This document shows, one piece after another, positions 12,305 through 23,929 of a stretch of DNA of 64,000 nt; position 1 is the first letter of the stretch; the number at the start of each line of letters is the position of its first letter. The position numbers and the translations under genes were made by a program. Below the pieces are notes generated by a model. The model was not told where the DNA came from. It saw only the letters and a list, made by a program, of their open reading frames with translations, and did no database searches. Origin of the DNA: Ricinus communis (Eukaryota; Streptophyta; Magnoliopsida; Malpighiales; Euphorbiaceae); contig NC_063258.1 in assembly GCF_019578655.1 (NCBI RefSeq), forward strand, positions 16,868,802 through 16,932,801, given 5' to 3'.

Positions 12305-15300
12305 AACCCCTTAAATGGGTTAATTGTATAATATGAGAAAATAACCCCGTAAGAGAGGTACATTTGTCAATATAAAAAATGACCCCATAAAATGTGTATA
12401 TTTATGGATTTGAGAAAACAACCCCATAATAGTGCTAATAATTTAATAAGAGAAAACGACCTTGTAAAAGTGGTATATTTATCAATATAAGACAATAACC
12501 GCGTAAAAACGTGTATATTTATGAATTTGAGAGAACAACCCCGTAAAATTAATGTAATTGCGGGTCTAAGAGAACAGCCTCGTAGTAAGGGTAAATTTTT
12601 TAATATGAGAAAACAACCCTATAAGAGGGGTATATTTATAAATATTAGAAAACAACCCCGTACTACGGGGATATTTATAAATTGAAGAAATAAACCTGTA
12701 ATTTTAATATATTTGTGAGTATGAGAAAATAACACTTTAAAGGGGTTAATTTTATAATATGAGAAAACAATCCCGTAAAAAGGATAAATTTGTCAATATA
12801 CGAAAATAATACTGTAAAACATATATATTTATGAATTTGAGAAAACAACCTCATAATAGTGCTAATAAATTAATATGAGAAAACGACCTCATAAAATTGG
12901 TATATTTATCAATATAAGAAATTAACCCCGTAAAATGTGTATGTTTATGAATATGAGAAAACAACCCCGTAAGAGGGTATATTTATAAATATTAGAAAAT
13001 AACCCCATAGTACGGGAGATTTATCAATCAGAGAAAATAACCTTGTAATTGTGGTATATTTGTGAGTATGAGAAACAACTCCTTGAATGGGTTAATTTTA
13101 TAATATGAAAAAATAATCTCGTAAAAAGGATATATTATTCAATATACGAAAATAATACTGTAAAACATGTATATTTATGAATTTGAGAAAACAACCCCGT
13201 AATAGTGCTAATAATTTAATATGAGAAAACAACTTCGTAAAAGTAGTATATTTATCAATATAAGAAATTAACCCCGTAAAACGTGTACGTTTATGAATCT
13301 GAGAAAGAACCCGTAAGAGGGATAAATTTATAAATATTAGAAAACAACCCCGTAGTATGTGTATGTATATGAATATGAGAAAACAACCCCGTAAGAAGGT
13401 ATACTTATAAATATTAGAAAATAACCCCATAGTACGAGGAGATTTATCAATTAGAGAAAATAACCCTGTAATTGTGGTATATTTGTGAGTATGAGAAACA
13501 ACTCCTTGAATGGGTTAATTTTATAATATGAGAAAATAATCCCGTAAAAAGGATATATTATTCAATATACAAAAATAATACTGTAAAACATGTATATTTA
13601 TGAATTTGAGAAAACAACCCCATAATAGTGCTAATAATTTAATATGAGAAAATGACTTCGTAAAAGTAGTATATTTATCAATATAAGAAATTAACCCTAT
13701 AAAACATGTACGTTTATGAATCTGAGAAAGAACCCCGTAAGAGGGGTAAATTTATAAATATTAGAAAACAACCCCGTAGTACGGGGATATTTATCAATCG
13801 GAGAAAATAACCCTGTAATTGTGGTATATTTGTGAGTATAAGAAAACAACTCCTTGAATGGGTTAATTTTATAATATGAGAAAACAACCCCGTAAAAGGG
13901 GTATATTTGTCAATATATGAAAATAACCCCGTAAAGCATGTATATTTATGTATATAGGAAAACAATCCCGTAAAAGGGATATATTTATAAATATTAAAAA
14001 ACAACCCCGTAATACATAGATATTTATCAATCAAAGAAAATAACCCTGTCATTTTGGTACATTTGTGAGTATGAGAAAACAACGCCTTAAATGGGTTAAT
14101 TTTATAATATAAGAAAACAACCTCGTAAAAAGGGTATATTTGTCAATATACGAAATAATTCAGTAAAACATGTATATTTATAAATTTGAGAAAACAACCC
14201 CATAATAGTACTAATAATTTAATATGAGAAAACAACCCTGTAAAAGTGGTATATTTATTAATATAAGAAAATAACCCCGTAAAACGTGTATATTTACGAA
14301 TCTGAGAAAACAATCCCATAAAAGTAGTGTAATTGTGAGTCTAAGAAAACAGCATCATAGAAGGGGTAAATTTTATAATATGAGAAAACAACCACTTAAA
14401 TTGGTTAATTTTATAATATGAGAAAACAACCCCGTAAAAGGGGCATATTTGTCAATATAAGATAATAACCTCGTAAAACATGTATATTTACGAATTTGAG
14501 AAAACAACACCATAATAATGCTAATAATTTACTATGAGAAAATGATCCCGTAAAAGTGGTATATTAATCAACATAAGAAAATAACCCTATATATGAATCT
14601 AAGAAAATAATCTCGTTAATTTAGTGAAATTGCGAGTATGAGAAATTAGCCTTGTAGAAGGGGTAAATTTTTTAATATGAGAAAATAACCCCGTAATACG
14701 GAGATATTTATCAATTGGAGAAAACAATCCCATAATTTTGGTATATTTGAGAGTATGAGACCCTTAAATGGGTTAACTTTATTATATGAGAAAGCAACCC
14801 CGTAAAAGGGGTATATTTGTCAACATAAGAAAATAACCCGTAAAACGTGTATATTTATGAATTTGAGAAAACAACCCTTTAAATGGGTTAATTTTATAAT
14901 GTGAAAAAATAACCCTGTAATAGGAGATATAAGAAAATAACTCTGTAAAATGTGTGTATATATGAATTTGAGAAAACTACTCTAGAATAGTGCTAATAAT
15001 ATAATATGAGAAACGACCCCGTTAAAGTCGTATATTTCTCAATATAAGAAAATAACACCCGTAAAATGTGTATATTTATGAATCTGAAAAAATAGCTCCG
15101 TAAAAGTAGTGTAATTGCGGGTTTGAGAAAACAGCCTCATAGAAGGGATAAATTTTTTAATCTGAAAAAATAACCCTGTAAGAGAGGTATATTTATAAAT
15201 ATTAGAAAACAACCCCGGAATACGAGGATTTTAATCAATCGGAGAAGATAACCCTGTAATCTTTGTATATTTGTGAGTATAAGAAAACAACCACTTAAAT

Positions 15301-16519
15301 GGGTTAATTTTATAATATGAGAAAACAACCCCGTAAAAGGGGTATATTTGTCAATATAAGAAAATAACCTCGTAAAACGTATATATATTTACAAATTTGA
15401 GAAAACAACACCATAATAGTGCTAATAATTTAGTATGAGAAAATGATCCCGTAAAAGTGGTATATTAATCAATATAAAAAAATAACCCTGTAAAATGTAT
15501 ATATTTATGATTCTAAGAAAATAACCCTATTAATTTAGTGAAATTGCAAGTCTGAGAAAACAGCCTTGTAGAAGGGGTAAATTTTTTAATATGAGAAAAC
15601 AACCCTATAATACAGAGATATTTATCAATTGGAGAAAATAATCCTGTAATTTTGGTATATTTGAGAGTATGATATCCTTAAATGGGTTAACTTTATTATA
15701 TGAGAAAACAACCCCGTAAAAAGGGTATATTTGTCAACATAAGAAAATAACCCCGTAAAACATGTATATTTATGAATTTGAGAAAACAACACCATAATAG
15801 TGCTAATAATTTAGTATGAGAAAATGATCCCATAAAAGTGGTATATTAATCAATATAAGAAAATAACCCTGTAAAATGTATATATTTATGAATCTAAGAA
15901 AATAACCCCGTTAATTTAGTGAAATTGCGAGTCTGGAAAAACAGCCTTGTAGAAGGGATAAATTTTTTAATATGAGAAAGCAACCCCGTAATACGGAGAT
16001 ATTTATTAATTAGAGAAAATAATCCCGTAATTTTGGTATATTTGAGAGTATGAGACCCTTAAATGGATTAACTTTATTATATGAGAAAGCAACCCCGTAA
16101 AAGGGGTATATTTGTCAACACAAGAAAATAACCCTATAAACGTGTATATTTATGAATCTGAGAAAACAATCCCGTAAAAGTAGTGTAATTGCGAGTCTAA
16201 GAAAATAGCCTCGTAGAAGGATAAATTTTTTAATATGAGAAAATATTCCCGTAAGAGGGATATATTTATAAATATTAGCAAACAACCCCGTAATATGAGG
16301 GTATTTATCAATCAGAGAAAATAACTCCTTAATTTTGGTATATTTGTGAGTATGAGAAAACAACCCCGTAAAGGGGTATATTTGTCAACATAAGAATATA
16401 ATCTCGTAAAACGTGTATATTTATCAATATGACAAAACAATCTCGTAAAAGTAGTGTAATTGCGAGTCTAAGAAAACAGCCTCGTAGAAGGGTAAACTTT
16501 TTAATATGAGAAAACAACC
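12305..16519. repeat. Satellite-like array 2, continuation of the 39-bp array
   Basis: The monomer types and order are the same as in array 1. Marker monomers lie near 12432, 12859, 13205, 13628, 14208, 14518, 14989, 15418 and 15799. It opens with the monomer that normally follows, one monomer on, the last one seen at 9420. The two arrays are therefore best read as one array split by 9421-12304 with loss of about one monomer. The part from 14.5 to 16.1 kb contains local re-duplications. It ends abruptly at about 16519 inside a monomer. Confidence 0.93.
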
Positions 16520-16810
16520 CTATAAGAGGACCTTACTTCCAGTCTGGTTACTTAGGTTTCCAAATAAGCCGGCGCCTAGAGAGCAATGCTCGACCAGGGA
16601 CCTTTACTCCGGCAACCACACTCTACTAAGCCTAGAGAGCGATACTCGACCAGGGCAAGTCCTAATCTTTTCTTTTAAATTTACCTATTTATCCTTTTCC
16701 ATCACTCTCGGATTTATATCGGAACCCTCATCAAACTCTTATGTTCTACTGGCGTCCCATCCCGAGTCATCATGCAATGATAAAATCAATGATAAAGGAA
16801 GAACATACAT
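16520..16810 (-). mobile_element. LTR-C internal fragment
   Basis: Matches 27990-28280 in the same orientation: TCCAGTCTGGTTACTTA, GCCTAGAGAGCAATGCTCGA, and TGTTCTACTGGCGTCCCATC followed by CCGAGTCATCATGCAATGA. Both ends are internal to the LTR, so this is a truncated piece. The 105-residue open frame over it is not a gene. Confidence 0.8.
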
Positions 16811-16958
16811 GAACAATAATTAAAAAGCATTATAATGAAGTAATTTAGGTTGGAGTATTATTAGGTAAGCCCACACGAACTTCTCCTTATTTTTGTTAAG
16901 CTGGCTCATAAAATTTGGGATTACAAGAGTTGTTGACCAATCAACTACTCTCTCATTG
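16811..16958 (+). repeat. RU980 fragment (dispersed 0.98-kb repeat)
   Basis: Carries the end block of the RU980 unit: TAATGAAGTAATTTAGGTTG, a GGAGTATTATTAGGTA stretch, GCTGGCTCATAAAATTTGGG and GTTGTTGACCAATCAAC. The same blocks recur at 19010-19090, 19940-20045, 44455-44560 and 61720-61817. Confidence 0.75.
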
Positions 16959-17060
16959 ATACGTACATGGTTAACTTATGCTAAACCCGTATTCAATGTT
17001 GAGGGCTTCACCAAGGAAAGAAACTTTAACTCCCAACAAGACCCTTAAATAACTTGTGCT
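16959..17060 (-). repeat. Short dispersed repeat shared with 22968-23085
   Basis: The reverse complement matches 22968-23085: GTTGGGAGTTAAAGTTTCTT and CAACATTGAATACGGGTTTA. It is probably part of a retroelement near a pol tail, because the plus copy is followed by one. Only two copies are visible here. Confidence 0.6.
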
Positions 17061-17547
17061 TAAGAACCTTAATTATAAAGAATTAAAGGCTGTCTAACAT
17101 AAGCAAAAGTTTAGATTAAACTAAATTTATGAAATACCAAGCCTTCACTTGATAAATTCACCAAGTTCATAAAGAATAAAAGAAGAGAATTAACTCCAAA
17201 ATAATCAATATTCAACAACTCCCTTAACATGGAAATTTGTACTAGCTTATATAAGCCTTAAAGAAACCTAATTCAATAATGATAAGGAAGTAAGTAATAA
17301 TAAGACTAGGAATAGAACTCCTAAACTAAAAAGATGACTTAAAACAAGACTCCTAACTATTAAAAGATTTAAATGAACAAAAACTCCTAAAATCCATCCA
17401 ACCCAAGCCCATATAATAACATGATAATTGGCTTAAGCAAGATGTGATATGCGGCCCATTTTTTTAGTATTGGACTCCAAATAGCTTGACTTGATTATCT
17501 TGTCTTGGTCATGCCTCCAGATGTTGGATTGAGTTTATTAAGCCTAA
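17061..17547. other. Unassigned AT-rich stretch
   Basis: No coding frame or repeat family was recognised. The texture resembles the minus-strand LTR-like sequences near 35100-35560 and 41625-42321, so it may be another decayed LTR. Confidence 0.35.
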
Positions 17548-18235
17548 TCCCACATAGATTTATCACTTACGTCCTTCCTTTCTTTTATGTTCTTTGTCGA
17601 CCTTTATGGTTAAGTCAATTCGATTTGATCCTTTCACTTGGCCGTATGGAAGAGAATAAAGAACTTGTGATTTCTTTCCTTAACAGATCTGAAATCTCAC
17701 CTATGTTCTCATTCTGTTAGTTTCTTTTCTTCCATTAAATCTAATCTCTGTCTGGTTTGATGTTTTGGTTTTATTTGGGGAGCATAAATATGAGTGTTGA
17801 TTGAAAGCGCATGGAAGTGGTAATTATAAGCACCGATACAATGCTTGTACAAATGCGAAGAAAGAATATTAGATGATCGAGTATTGATATCATTCTCAAG
17901 ATGAACGCGAATGAATCTTTTGAAGGAAAGAGGCAACGCCGAGAATCGAGGCACACCCCAGTATTCCAATTCAGGATTTTTGTACCATTGGGATCTCAAT
18001 CATTCCATGTTTCTCTAGGCACAAGGACTTCTGATGACGCAAGGATTGACATAAGGAATCATAGGAATGCAATTGAAAAGCTTGTCGGTGGCATTAGGGT
18101 ATGACTTGATGGTCTAGCAGGAAGAGACATCCACAAGTGTAAAAGGAGAAATCATGTTGCTTTCAATTAATCCAAGGGGAATGCGTACATTTTGATTTTA
18201 TAATTATGTCATTTGGGGTGGGGTGTTGAATGAAC
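17548..18235 (+). repeat. RU980 unit, plus orientation
   Basis: Contains the ordered blocks of the unit: ACTTACGTCC, AAGAACTTGTGATTTCTTTC, GGGGAGCATAAATATGAGTG, GAATCGAGGCACACC, AAGGACTTCTGATGACGC and GGAGAAATCATGTTG. On its minus strand an open frame (17709-17999) includes GVPRFSALPLSFKRFI and VYAPQIK-like ends that recur in the copies at 62347-62616 and 63403-63615. It meets an inverted copy at about 18235. Confidence 0.8.
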
Positions 18236-18926
18236 CCATAACTTATTACTCCAGAAGGTAGGAAACTAAAACAATATGCTCAATAGCCTCAAATATTTAG
18301 TTGCTTGCGATTTTCATAATGTAAAAGCCTTCATTCCATAAGAAGACGAAACTAGAATCTAAATATGAATAAATAAATAAAAAAAGATCAATAAACTAAA
18401 GTCAAATCAGTAATCAGAGAGGATTTAACTGGCTAACAACTCTCATAGTCTCAAGTTCTATGAGCCAGCTTAACGAAAACAAGAGAAAATTCCTATGGGG
18501 CTACTTAATAACACTCCAACCCAAATTATATATTATATGCGTCATAAACATCAAAATGTGCACATTCTCGCTTGGATTAATCGAAACCAACATGATTTCT
18601 TCATCACACGGTTGGATTTGCATCTTGTCCTACTTCATCATCAAGCCATGTTTCAATGCCACCAGTGAAGCTTGTCAATTATGTTCCCATGATTCCTTAA
18701 CAGAAACAAGGTTAGTTTCGTGTGGGCGTACCTAATAACACTCTAGCTCAATTTACTTCATTATATGCCTCTTAAACATCAAAACATGTGCATTCCCACT
18801 TGTATTAATTGAAAGCAGAATGATTTCTCCCTTACGAGTATGGGTTTGCATCTCGTGCTACTTGATCATCAAGTCACGCCTCAATACCACCGGTCAAGCT
18901 TGTTAATTATGTTCTCATGATTCCTA
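18236..18926 (-). repeat. RU980 pieces, minus orientation (two partial copies)
   Basis: CCCATAACTTATTACTCC through CCATGATTCCTTAACAG (18236-18710) is the reverse complement of RU980. It is followed by a second overlapping partial copy (18712-18926) that repeats the CCTAATAACACTC to CTCATGATTCCT interval. Flanking RU980 copies are in plus orientation. Confidence 0.75.
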
Positions 18927-20045
18927 AATATTCAAGCAGGAGGAGACATAAATCCATGCGTGTAAAAGAGAAAGCATGTTGTTTTCAATTAATCTAAGCG
19001 TAGGTAAGCCCATGCTAATTTTCTCTTATTTTTATTAAGTTGGCCCATGAAATTTGGGATCATGAGAGTTGTTACCCAGTCAACTACTATCTGGTTCTTG
19101 ATTTGACTTTAGTTTATCCATATTTCTTTATTTATTTGTTCAAACTTATCTTATAGTTTCTTTTTCTTATGGAATGAGGGCTTCAAAATATAAAAACTGC
19201 TCGGTACTTGAGGCAAGTTTGCATATTATTTCAGTATAATAACTTGCGGGAAATTTATCGGTTCTTCCAAGAACTTTTCGAACCTATGAACACTCATGCT
19301 AGTGAACATAGACTTATCGCTCACATTCTTTCATTCTTTTATGTTCTTTATTTGCCTTTGTGTCTAAATGAATTTGATTTGATCCTTACGCTTAGCTGTA
19401 TAGAAGAGAATAAAGAACTTGTGATTTCTTTCCTTATTAGATACGAAATCTTACCTATTTTCTCATTATGTTCGTTTGTTTTATTCCTCTTTTTCTAATC
19501 TCTGTGTAATATAATGGTTTTATTTTATTTAGGGAGCATAAGTACGAGTGTTGAGCGACAACAGGTGGAAGCAGCAATCATAGGCAACGATCCAATGCTT
19601 GGACAAACGCAAAGAAAAAAAATTAGTTGATCATATATTGAAAATAAGAATGGGAACAATACGAATCGAGGCACACTAAATATTTTGATGCAGGATTTGC
19701 ACCATTAGAATCTCTATCATTCCTTGTTCCTCTAGGCATGATGATTTTTGATGACACAAGGATTGGCGTAAAGAATCATCTGAACTCAATTGACGAGCTT
19801 GACCGATAGCATTGTGCTTAGGTTGATGATCAAGTAGGACGAGATGTAAATCCATGCTCGTAAGGGAGAAATCATGAAATCCAAGCATAATATAAGCAGC
19901 AATGCGAGCATTTTAAAATTAGGGCCGCAAATAATGAAGAAATTTGGGTTGGAGTATTATTAGGTAGGCCGAGACAAATTTTTCCTTATTTGTGTTAAGC
20001 TTACTCATAAAATTTAGAATTACAAGAGTTGTTGACCAGTCAACT
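18927..20045 (+). repeat. RU980 unit, plus orientation, slightly more than one unit
   Basis: Runs from CAAGCAGGAGGAGACATAAA through the unit boundary (GTTACCCAGTCAACTACT near 19075, GGAATGAGGGCTTC near 19172) and on to GTTGACCAGTCAAC at 20045. The block GGTTCTTCCAAGAACTTTTC near 19258 matches 43060. This copy shows that units join head to tail. No convincing gene. Confidence 0.8.
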
Positions 20046-20252
20046 TATGACTGCCTGACCTGGAGAAGCAGTTCAATGAGGGTGGAAAGTGGACGAGGGC
20101 AAAGATAGGATGCCTGAACAAGGAGCAACTTCTGGCAAGCTTCTGGGAAGACAGCACCCTAAGGTATGGGATTACATGAATGAATCAAGTTGCATATCAA
20201 AATGGGGCTGGAATGGTTGATAATATATATGTAAAGGGTTGGAATTAATCAC
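20046..20252 (+). other. Unassigned 5' flank of an Athila-like fragment
   Basis: A G-rich stretch between RU980 and the integrase-like frame. It may belong to the Athila-like element, but no motif could be assigned. Confidence 0.35.
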
Positions 20253-20840
20253 ATGAGGCGCTTTTTGGGACCCTTCCTTTCCTCAAATGGTAATAAGTAT
20301 ATCCTAGTGGCTGTTGAATATTTCTCCAAATTGCCGAAGGCACAGGCCTTACCTACTAACGATGCTAGAGTTGTTTGCAGGTTCCCTAAAAAGTTATTTA
20401 CTAGGTTCGACACCATCAACCCAATATTGTATGATACCATGTGGGACTCTTTGGTACTTAGGCCGGAATCATACTACCCTAGCAGGTCTAAGGCGTCTAG
20501 CCTTCCAGATCATCTCCGCTATCTCCATACCTTATTAGCATACACAATTACAGGCAGGGGAGATAGTTTTGGAGCGGTAACACAGACTGATGCCTTCATC
20601 CTCTGGGCTATGCAACATCAGAAGAAGATTGACTTGAGATATTTGTTGGCTCGACAAATCCATTCATTTATAGTAGAGGCCCAGAAGAAGATGCATTATT
20701 GTTCTGGCCCGTATGTAACTAGGTTAGCCAAGAGACTGGATGTATTGGACGACTGTCTATCAGAGCTTTCACAGATTACTGACATGACACCAGTAGGGAT
20801 CAGACAGATGATCACGGCTACTCGACATCCACATGTATAG
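20253..20840 (+). pseudogene. Chimeric frame: integrase core start fused to Athila-like ORF3
   Basis: A 195-residue open frame with two unrelated parts. Residues 1 to about 53 are the beginning of a Ty3/gypsy integrase catalytic core: GPFLSSNGNKYILVAVEY, then SKLPKAQALPTNDARVV and KKLFTRF. This corresponds to the [18 protein letters not shown] segment in the pol at 53422-55917, including the first catalytic Asp region. From about residue 54 the frame is the Athila-type third ORF, with LRPESYYPSRSKASSL, LRYLHTLLAYTITGRGDSF and DAFILWAMQHQKK. The rest of integrase is missing, so a deletion has joined the two ORFs in frame. No start signal is known, and translation from this genomic copy is not implied. 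Confidence 0.75.
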
Positions 20841-21394
20841 AATACAGGCTTGTGAGCACAATAGTCAAGGAGGCTATAGAGGCAGCGGCTAGAGGAGCCC
20901 AAGATCCGACGGTTGGGATTCCGGATGTTAGGATTCCTAACCCAGCTAGGGTGTTTATGCTTACATCTGGAGCCTCATCCTCTTATTCTGCAGGGACATC
21001 GAGTGCTCAGATTAGTGCTTTGGCTGACCGACTAGATCGAGTCTGCAATGTACAGCAGCAGCACTATACTGAGTTTGCAACGCAGAGAAAGGAGTTTGGG
21101 CAGTTTTAAGAGGAGGCTGGGGCACAGTTTCGCGGTTTGAACAATATGCTTCAGCAGCTTATGACAGGGTTGGAGAGGCAGGCCACCAAGACAGACATAA
21201 TAATGGAGCAGATTAAAAAGATGATGGACGTTGGAGCATAAAATTAGTGGTTCATCGATGATATGGAGTTCGATATGGCAGGATGCTTCACGGATCATAT
21301 GCCACCACTGCCCCCTCCTTTAGTGACTTTCCCTACTCCTCATCATCCAACAAATCCAACCAGTGAGGATACGCCATCAGCAGACTACCAGTAG
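20841..21394 (+). pseudogene. Athila-like ORF3, C-terminal part, frameshifted
   Basis: This is the continuation of the preceding ORF3 in a different frame: STIVKEAIEAAARGAQ, a Ser-rich linker, and a coiled-coil-like QISALADRLDRVCNVQQQHY segment. After stop codons near 21107, 21239 and 21245 the same frame continues with LNNMLQQLMTGLERQ and a proline-rich tail ending …TSEDTPSADYQ. The position between integrase and the 3' untranslated region matches the env-position ORF of Athila-type elements. The function of this ORF is not established. Confidence 0.65.
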
Positions 21395-22068
21395 TGAAAC
21401 AAAAATTTGTGCTATTTTTCTTTTTCCTTTTTCTTTTTATTTCCTTCCTTTATTTTATTTTATTTTATTTTCTTGTCTTTTTGCATGTTTAATTTTATGT
21501 TATTTCCTTTCATGCTAATTTATTTTAGTAGAACACTATGCTTTGCCATTTTGAAATGAATACTAAGTATCATGTTCAAGGATTATGATGTGCTAGTTAT
21601 ATGCTATACCCAGTTCTAATTTTTCTAACAATGTGGACAGCGTTATACTCTAGTGTGGGGTGGGTATCCCTTAATTGTTTGAAAGCAATGATAATGGACC
21701 ATTCTTAGGATGTTAGGACCTAGGGTATTCATGACATTCAAGTTTATTTTATTCTTTCATAATTAATTTCACACACTAGTACTTGATTGTCCCTCTTTAG
21801 CTTCTGTTCTTGTAAGCAATTTCACTGTATTAAATATGTCAATTTGGCCAGGTTAAACCGGTGTTACTTGAGTTCCTTGTGAATTTACAACCTTTGACTG
21901 TGAACTTTGATTATGTGAATCTCGTATTCAATTTATGTAATGATTCAATTGATAAGTCTGGGAACCAATTGCAAAGTTTAGCCACTTCAAACGTGAGTTT
22001 TTGAACCAAAAACTGAGCATCCATTGCACATTATGCCCATGAATTTTCTTGTTTGAGTGTCCCTCCAC
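21395..22068 (+). other. 3' untranslated region of the Athila-like element
   Basis: T-rich (TTTTA repeats near 21450-21470). It carries the conserved CTAGTGTGGGGTGGGTA block near 21650, also present near 33090 and 56090, that marks the non-coding region between the last ORF and the 3' LTR in the Athila-like elements here. It is shorter than the corresponding regions of the other two copies. Confidence 0.65.
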
Positions 22069-22967
22069 CATGGCTTGTGGTGACTTACCACCGGCTAGGG
22101 CAAGGCCTGGAAGAGGTCAACAAACACTGAATGCATAGGTCCAGCATGGCTTGGACTCCACCCTTGCTGATCAGCACAGGCTTGACCACGGCCATGCTGA
22201 AGGGACTATATAGGCAAAAATGATTTGGTGAATTAGGGGTCAATTTTCTGACTTGATTTCCATTATACAAACTTAAATTATTTGTTTCCAGGCTTCAATT
22301 CTTGACCTTGGAAGATTATTTCATCAATGGATGGAAGGATTACACTTGGTTAACATCAAATTGAAGATAAAGAAAAGATTTGGGAGCATTCAAGAGGCAA
22401 ATTAGGGTTTGCTATTCTGAATTAGAAATTTAGGGTTTCTCATCCAACTTAAAAAAGAGAGCTGTACATGCCTTTAATTTACTTTTTTGAATCTATTCTT
22501 TATTTTGTGATGCTTATTAGTATGAGTAGCTAAATTGTCAAACCCAATTGGGGTTCCTATATTGTTGGATTGATTTTAATATTATGAGATTTTGATTGTT
22601 AATTCTTGATTCTTCTTGCTTTCATTATTAATAAGGAGTCACTTTATTCATGAGACGTTGTGAATTGTGGTATTTAGATTGCTTTATGTAATTGAGAAAT
22701 TTGTTTAGTAGTTGGAAATTTTAATAGCAAGAACTGGTTAATAATCACTTAGAGATAAGGGTAATTGACGAGCCGGATTAAGAATTAACAAAGCTTAATA
22801 GAGGCGGTTAAACCTTAATGCTAATTGAATAATTGATTGTTAGGAAGAGATTCCAACTTTAGGTTATTAGGTTTAGGAATTCGGTTATCTCGAGAGGGAG
22901 ACCGAATTCAGTTAAGACTTCATCCACGGGTAATTGCAATTGATAATCAAGTTAAGTTATTTAAGGG
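22069..22967 (+). mobile_element. LTR-D fragment (3' LTR of the Athila-like element)
   Basis: Homologous to 40509-41281 and 44822-45454: GTACATGC, GCATTATTAGTATGAGTAGC-like sequence, CCCAATTGGGGTTCC, AGCAAGAACTGGTTAATAAT, GGAAGAGATTCCAACTTTAG and CTCGAGAGGGAGACC. The left part (22075-22200) holds CATGGCTTGGAC and CACGGCCATGCTG motifs typical of these LTRs. Both termini are missing. Confidence 0.75.
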
Positions 22968-23759
22968 TCTTGTTGGGAGTTAGAGTTTCTTTGCTTGATT
23001 AGGTGAACGATCCTTGGTAAAGACATCAACATTGAATATGGGTTTGGCACAAGTTAGCCACGTTCATATCAACCAGCATAGAAAAGGGCATCGAAAGCTT
23101 GAAGATGATGGATAAGAGTTGCCAGATCAAGACCGGATAGAAAAAGCTAAGGATCTTGAAGAATATGGACATAGAGAGCAAGATCAAGTCCAATGAGCCA
23201 AGGATCCAAAAGCCTTCCCACAAGGCCGTATTACTAGATCAAGAGCTAGGAAATATCAAGAGGCCTTAACAAAGCATATCCAAGGATTAGCATTCCACAT
23301 GTGTGTGCACTAAGGAGATTATTTGAGACAAGATAGTGTGGATCACATCTCTTTTAATATATTACCAGTCCAAGTTCAAGATGAGCCAGTTCTACAAGCC
23401 ATACTTGGGCTTTAGTTTAAGCTTGTTATTTGGTCCTATTTACCTTACACTCAAATAAGGCCCATGCTCATTATCTATTTTTAGATTAGGGTTTCGTTTA
23501 GTTGCTATAGGTGGCTACTTATGTGTATTAGCCTAATTAGGAATTGTCTTTATTTATCTTTTAATTAGGAAGATTATCTCTATCCTTTTAAAGGCCTTAG
23601 TTTCCTTTTGGTTCTAATATAAAGATCATCTCTTTCGATCTGTTCTTAGCCTTCTTTGGGTAGGTATATTGAATTGCTAAGGGGTTTTCTAGCTTATAAA
23701 TCACAAGTTCATATAACCAAAGGGTTCATGGTTTCAATCCTTGGAGGTTTCTTATCAGT
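22968..23759 (+). mobile_element. Ty3/gypsy fragment with C-terminal pol tail
   Basis: Starts with the short repeat also found at 16959-17060. Near 23223-23280 one frame reads GRITRSRARKYQEAL, similar to GPITRSKAKKLQQAL at 35890-35945. Such basic tails are common at the C-terminus of plant Ty3/gypsy polyproteins. The rest (23420-23759) resembles an LTR start but cannot be delimited. Confidence 0.5.
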
Positions 23760-23929
23760 ATGATTCCTTATGTCAATCCTTGTGTCTTCAGAAGTCATCG
23801 TGCCTAGAGGAATAAGGAATGATGGAGATTTCAACGATGCAATCTTGAATCGAGATATTAGGCATGCCTCGATTCTCGTTATGCCCTCTTTTATCTAGAA
23901 GATTCATCTATGATCATTTAGAGAATGAT
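23760..23929 (-). repeat. RU980 fragment, minus orientation
   Basis: Contains ATGATTCCTTATGTCAATCC, GAAGTCATCGTGCCTAGAGG, GCATGCCTCGATTCTCG and GATCATTTAGAGAATGAT, matching 62327-62500 and 63300-63475. It is cut by the start of LTR-B at 23930, so LTR-B inserted into RU980. Confidence 0.8.

Noticed and set aside
3441..16519. CRISPR-like appearance of regularly spaced short repeats
   Set aside because: The whole 39-bp unit is repeated with gradual divergence. There are no constant repeats separated by unique spacers, and the setting is a plant retroelement cluster.
16506..16823. 105-residue frame starting at the array edge
   Set aside because: It crosses the array/LTR-C junction and has no family resemblance.
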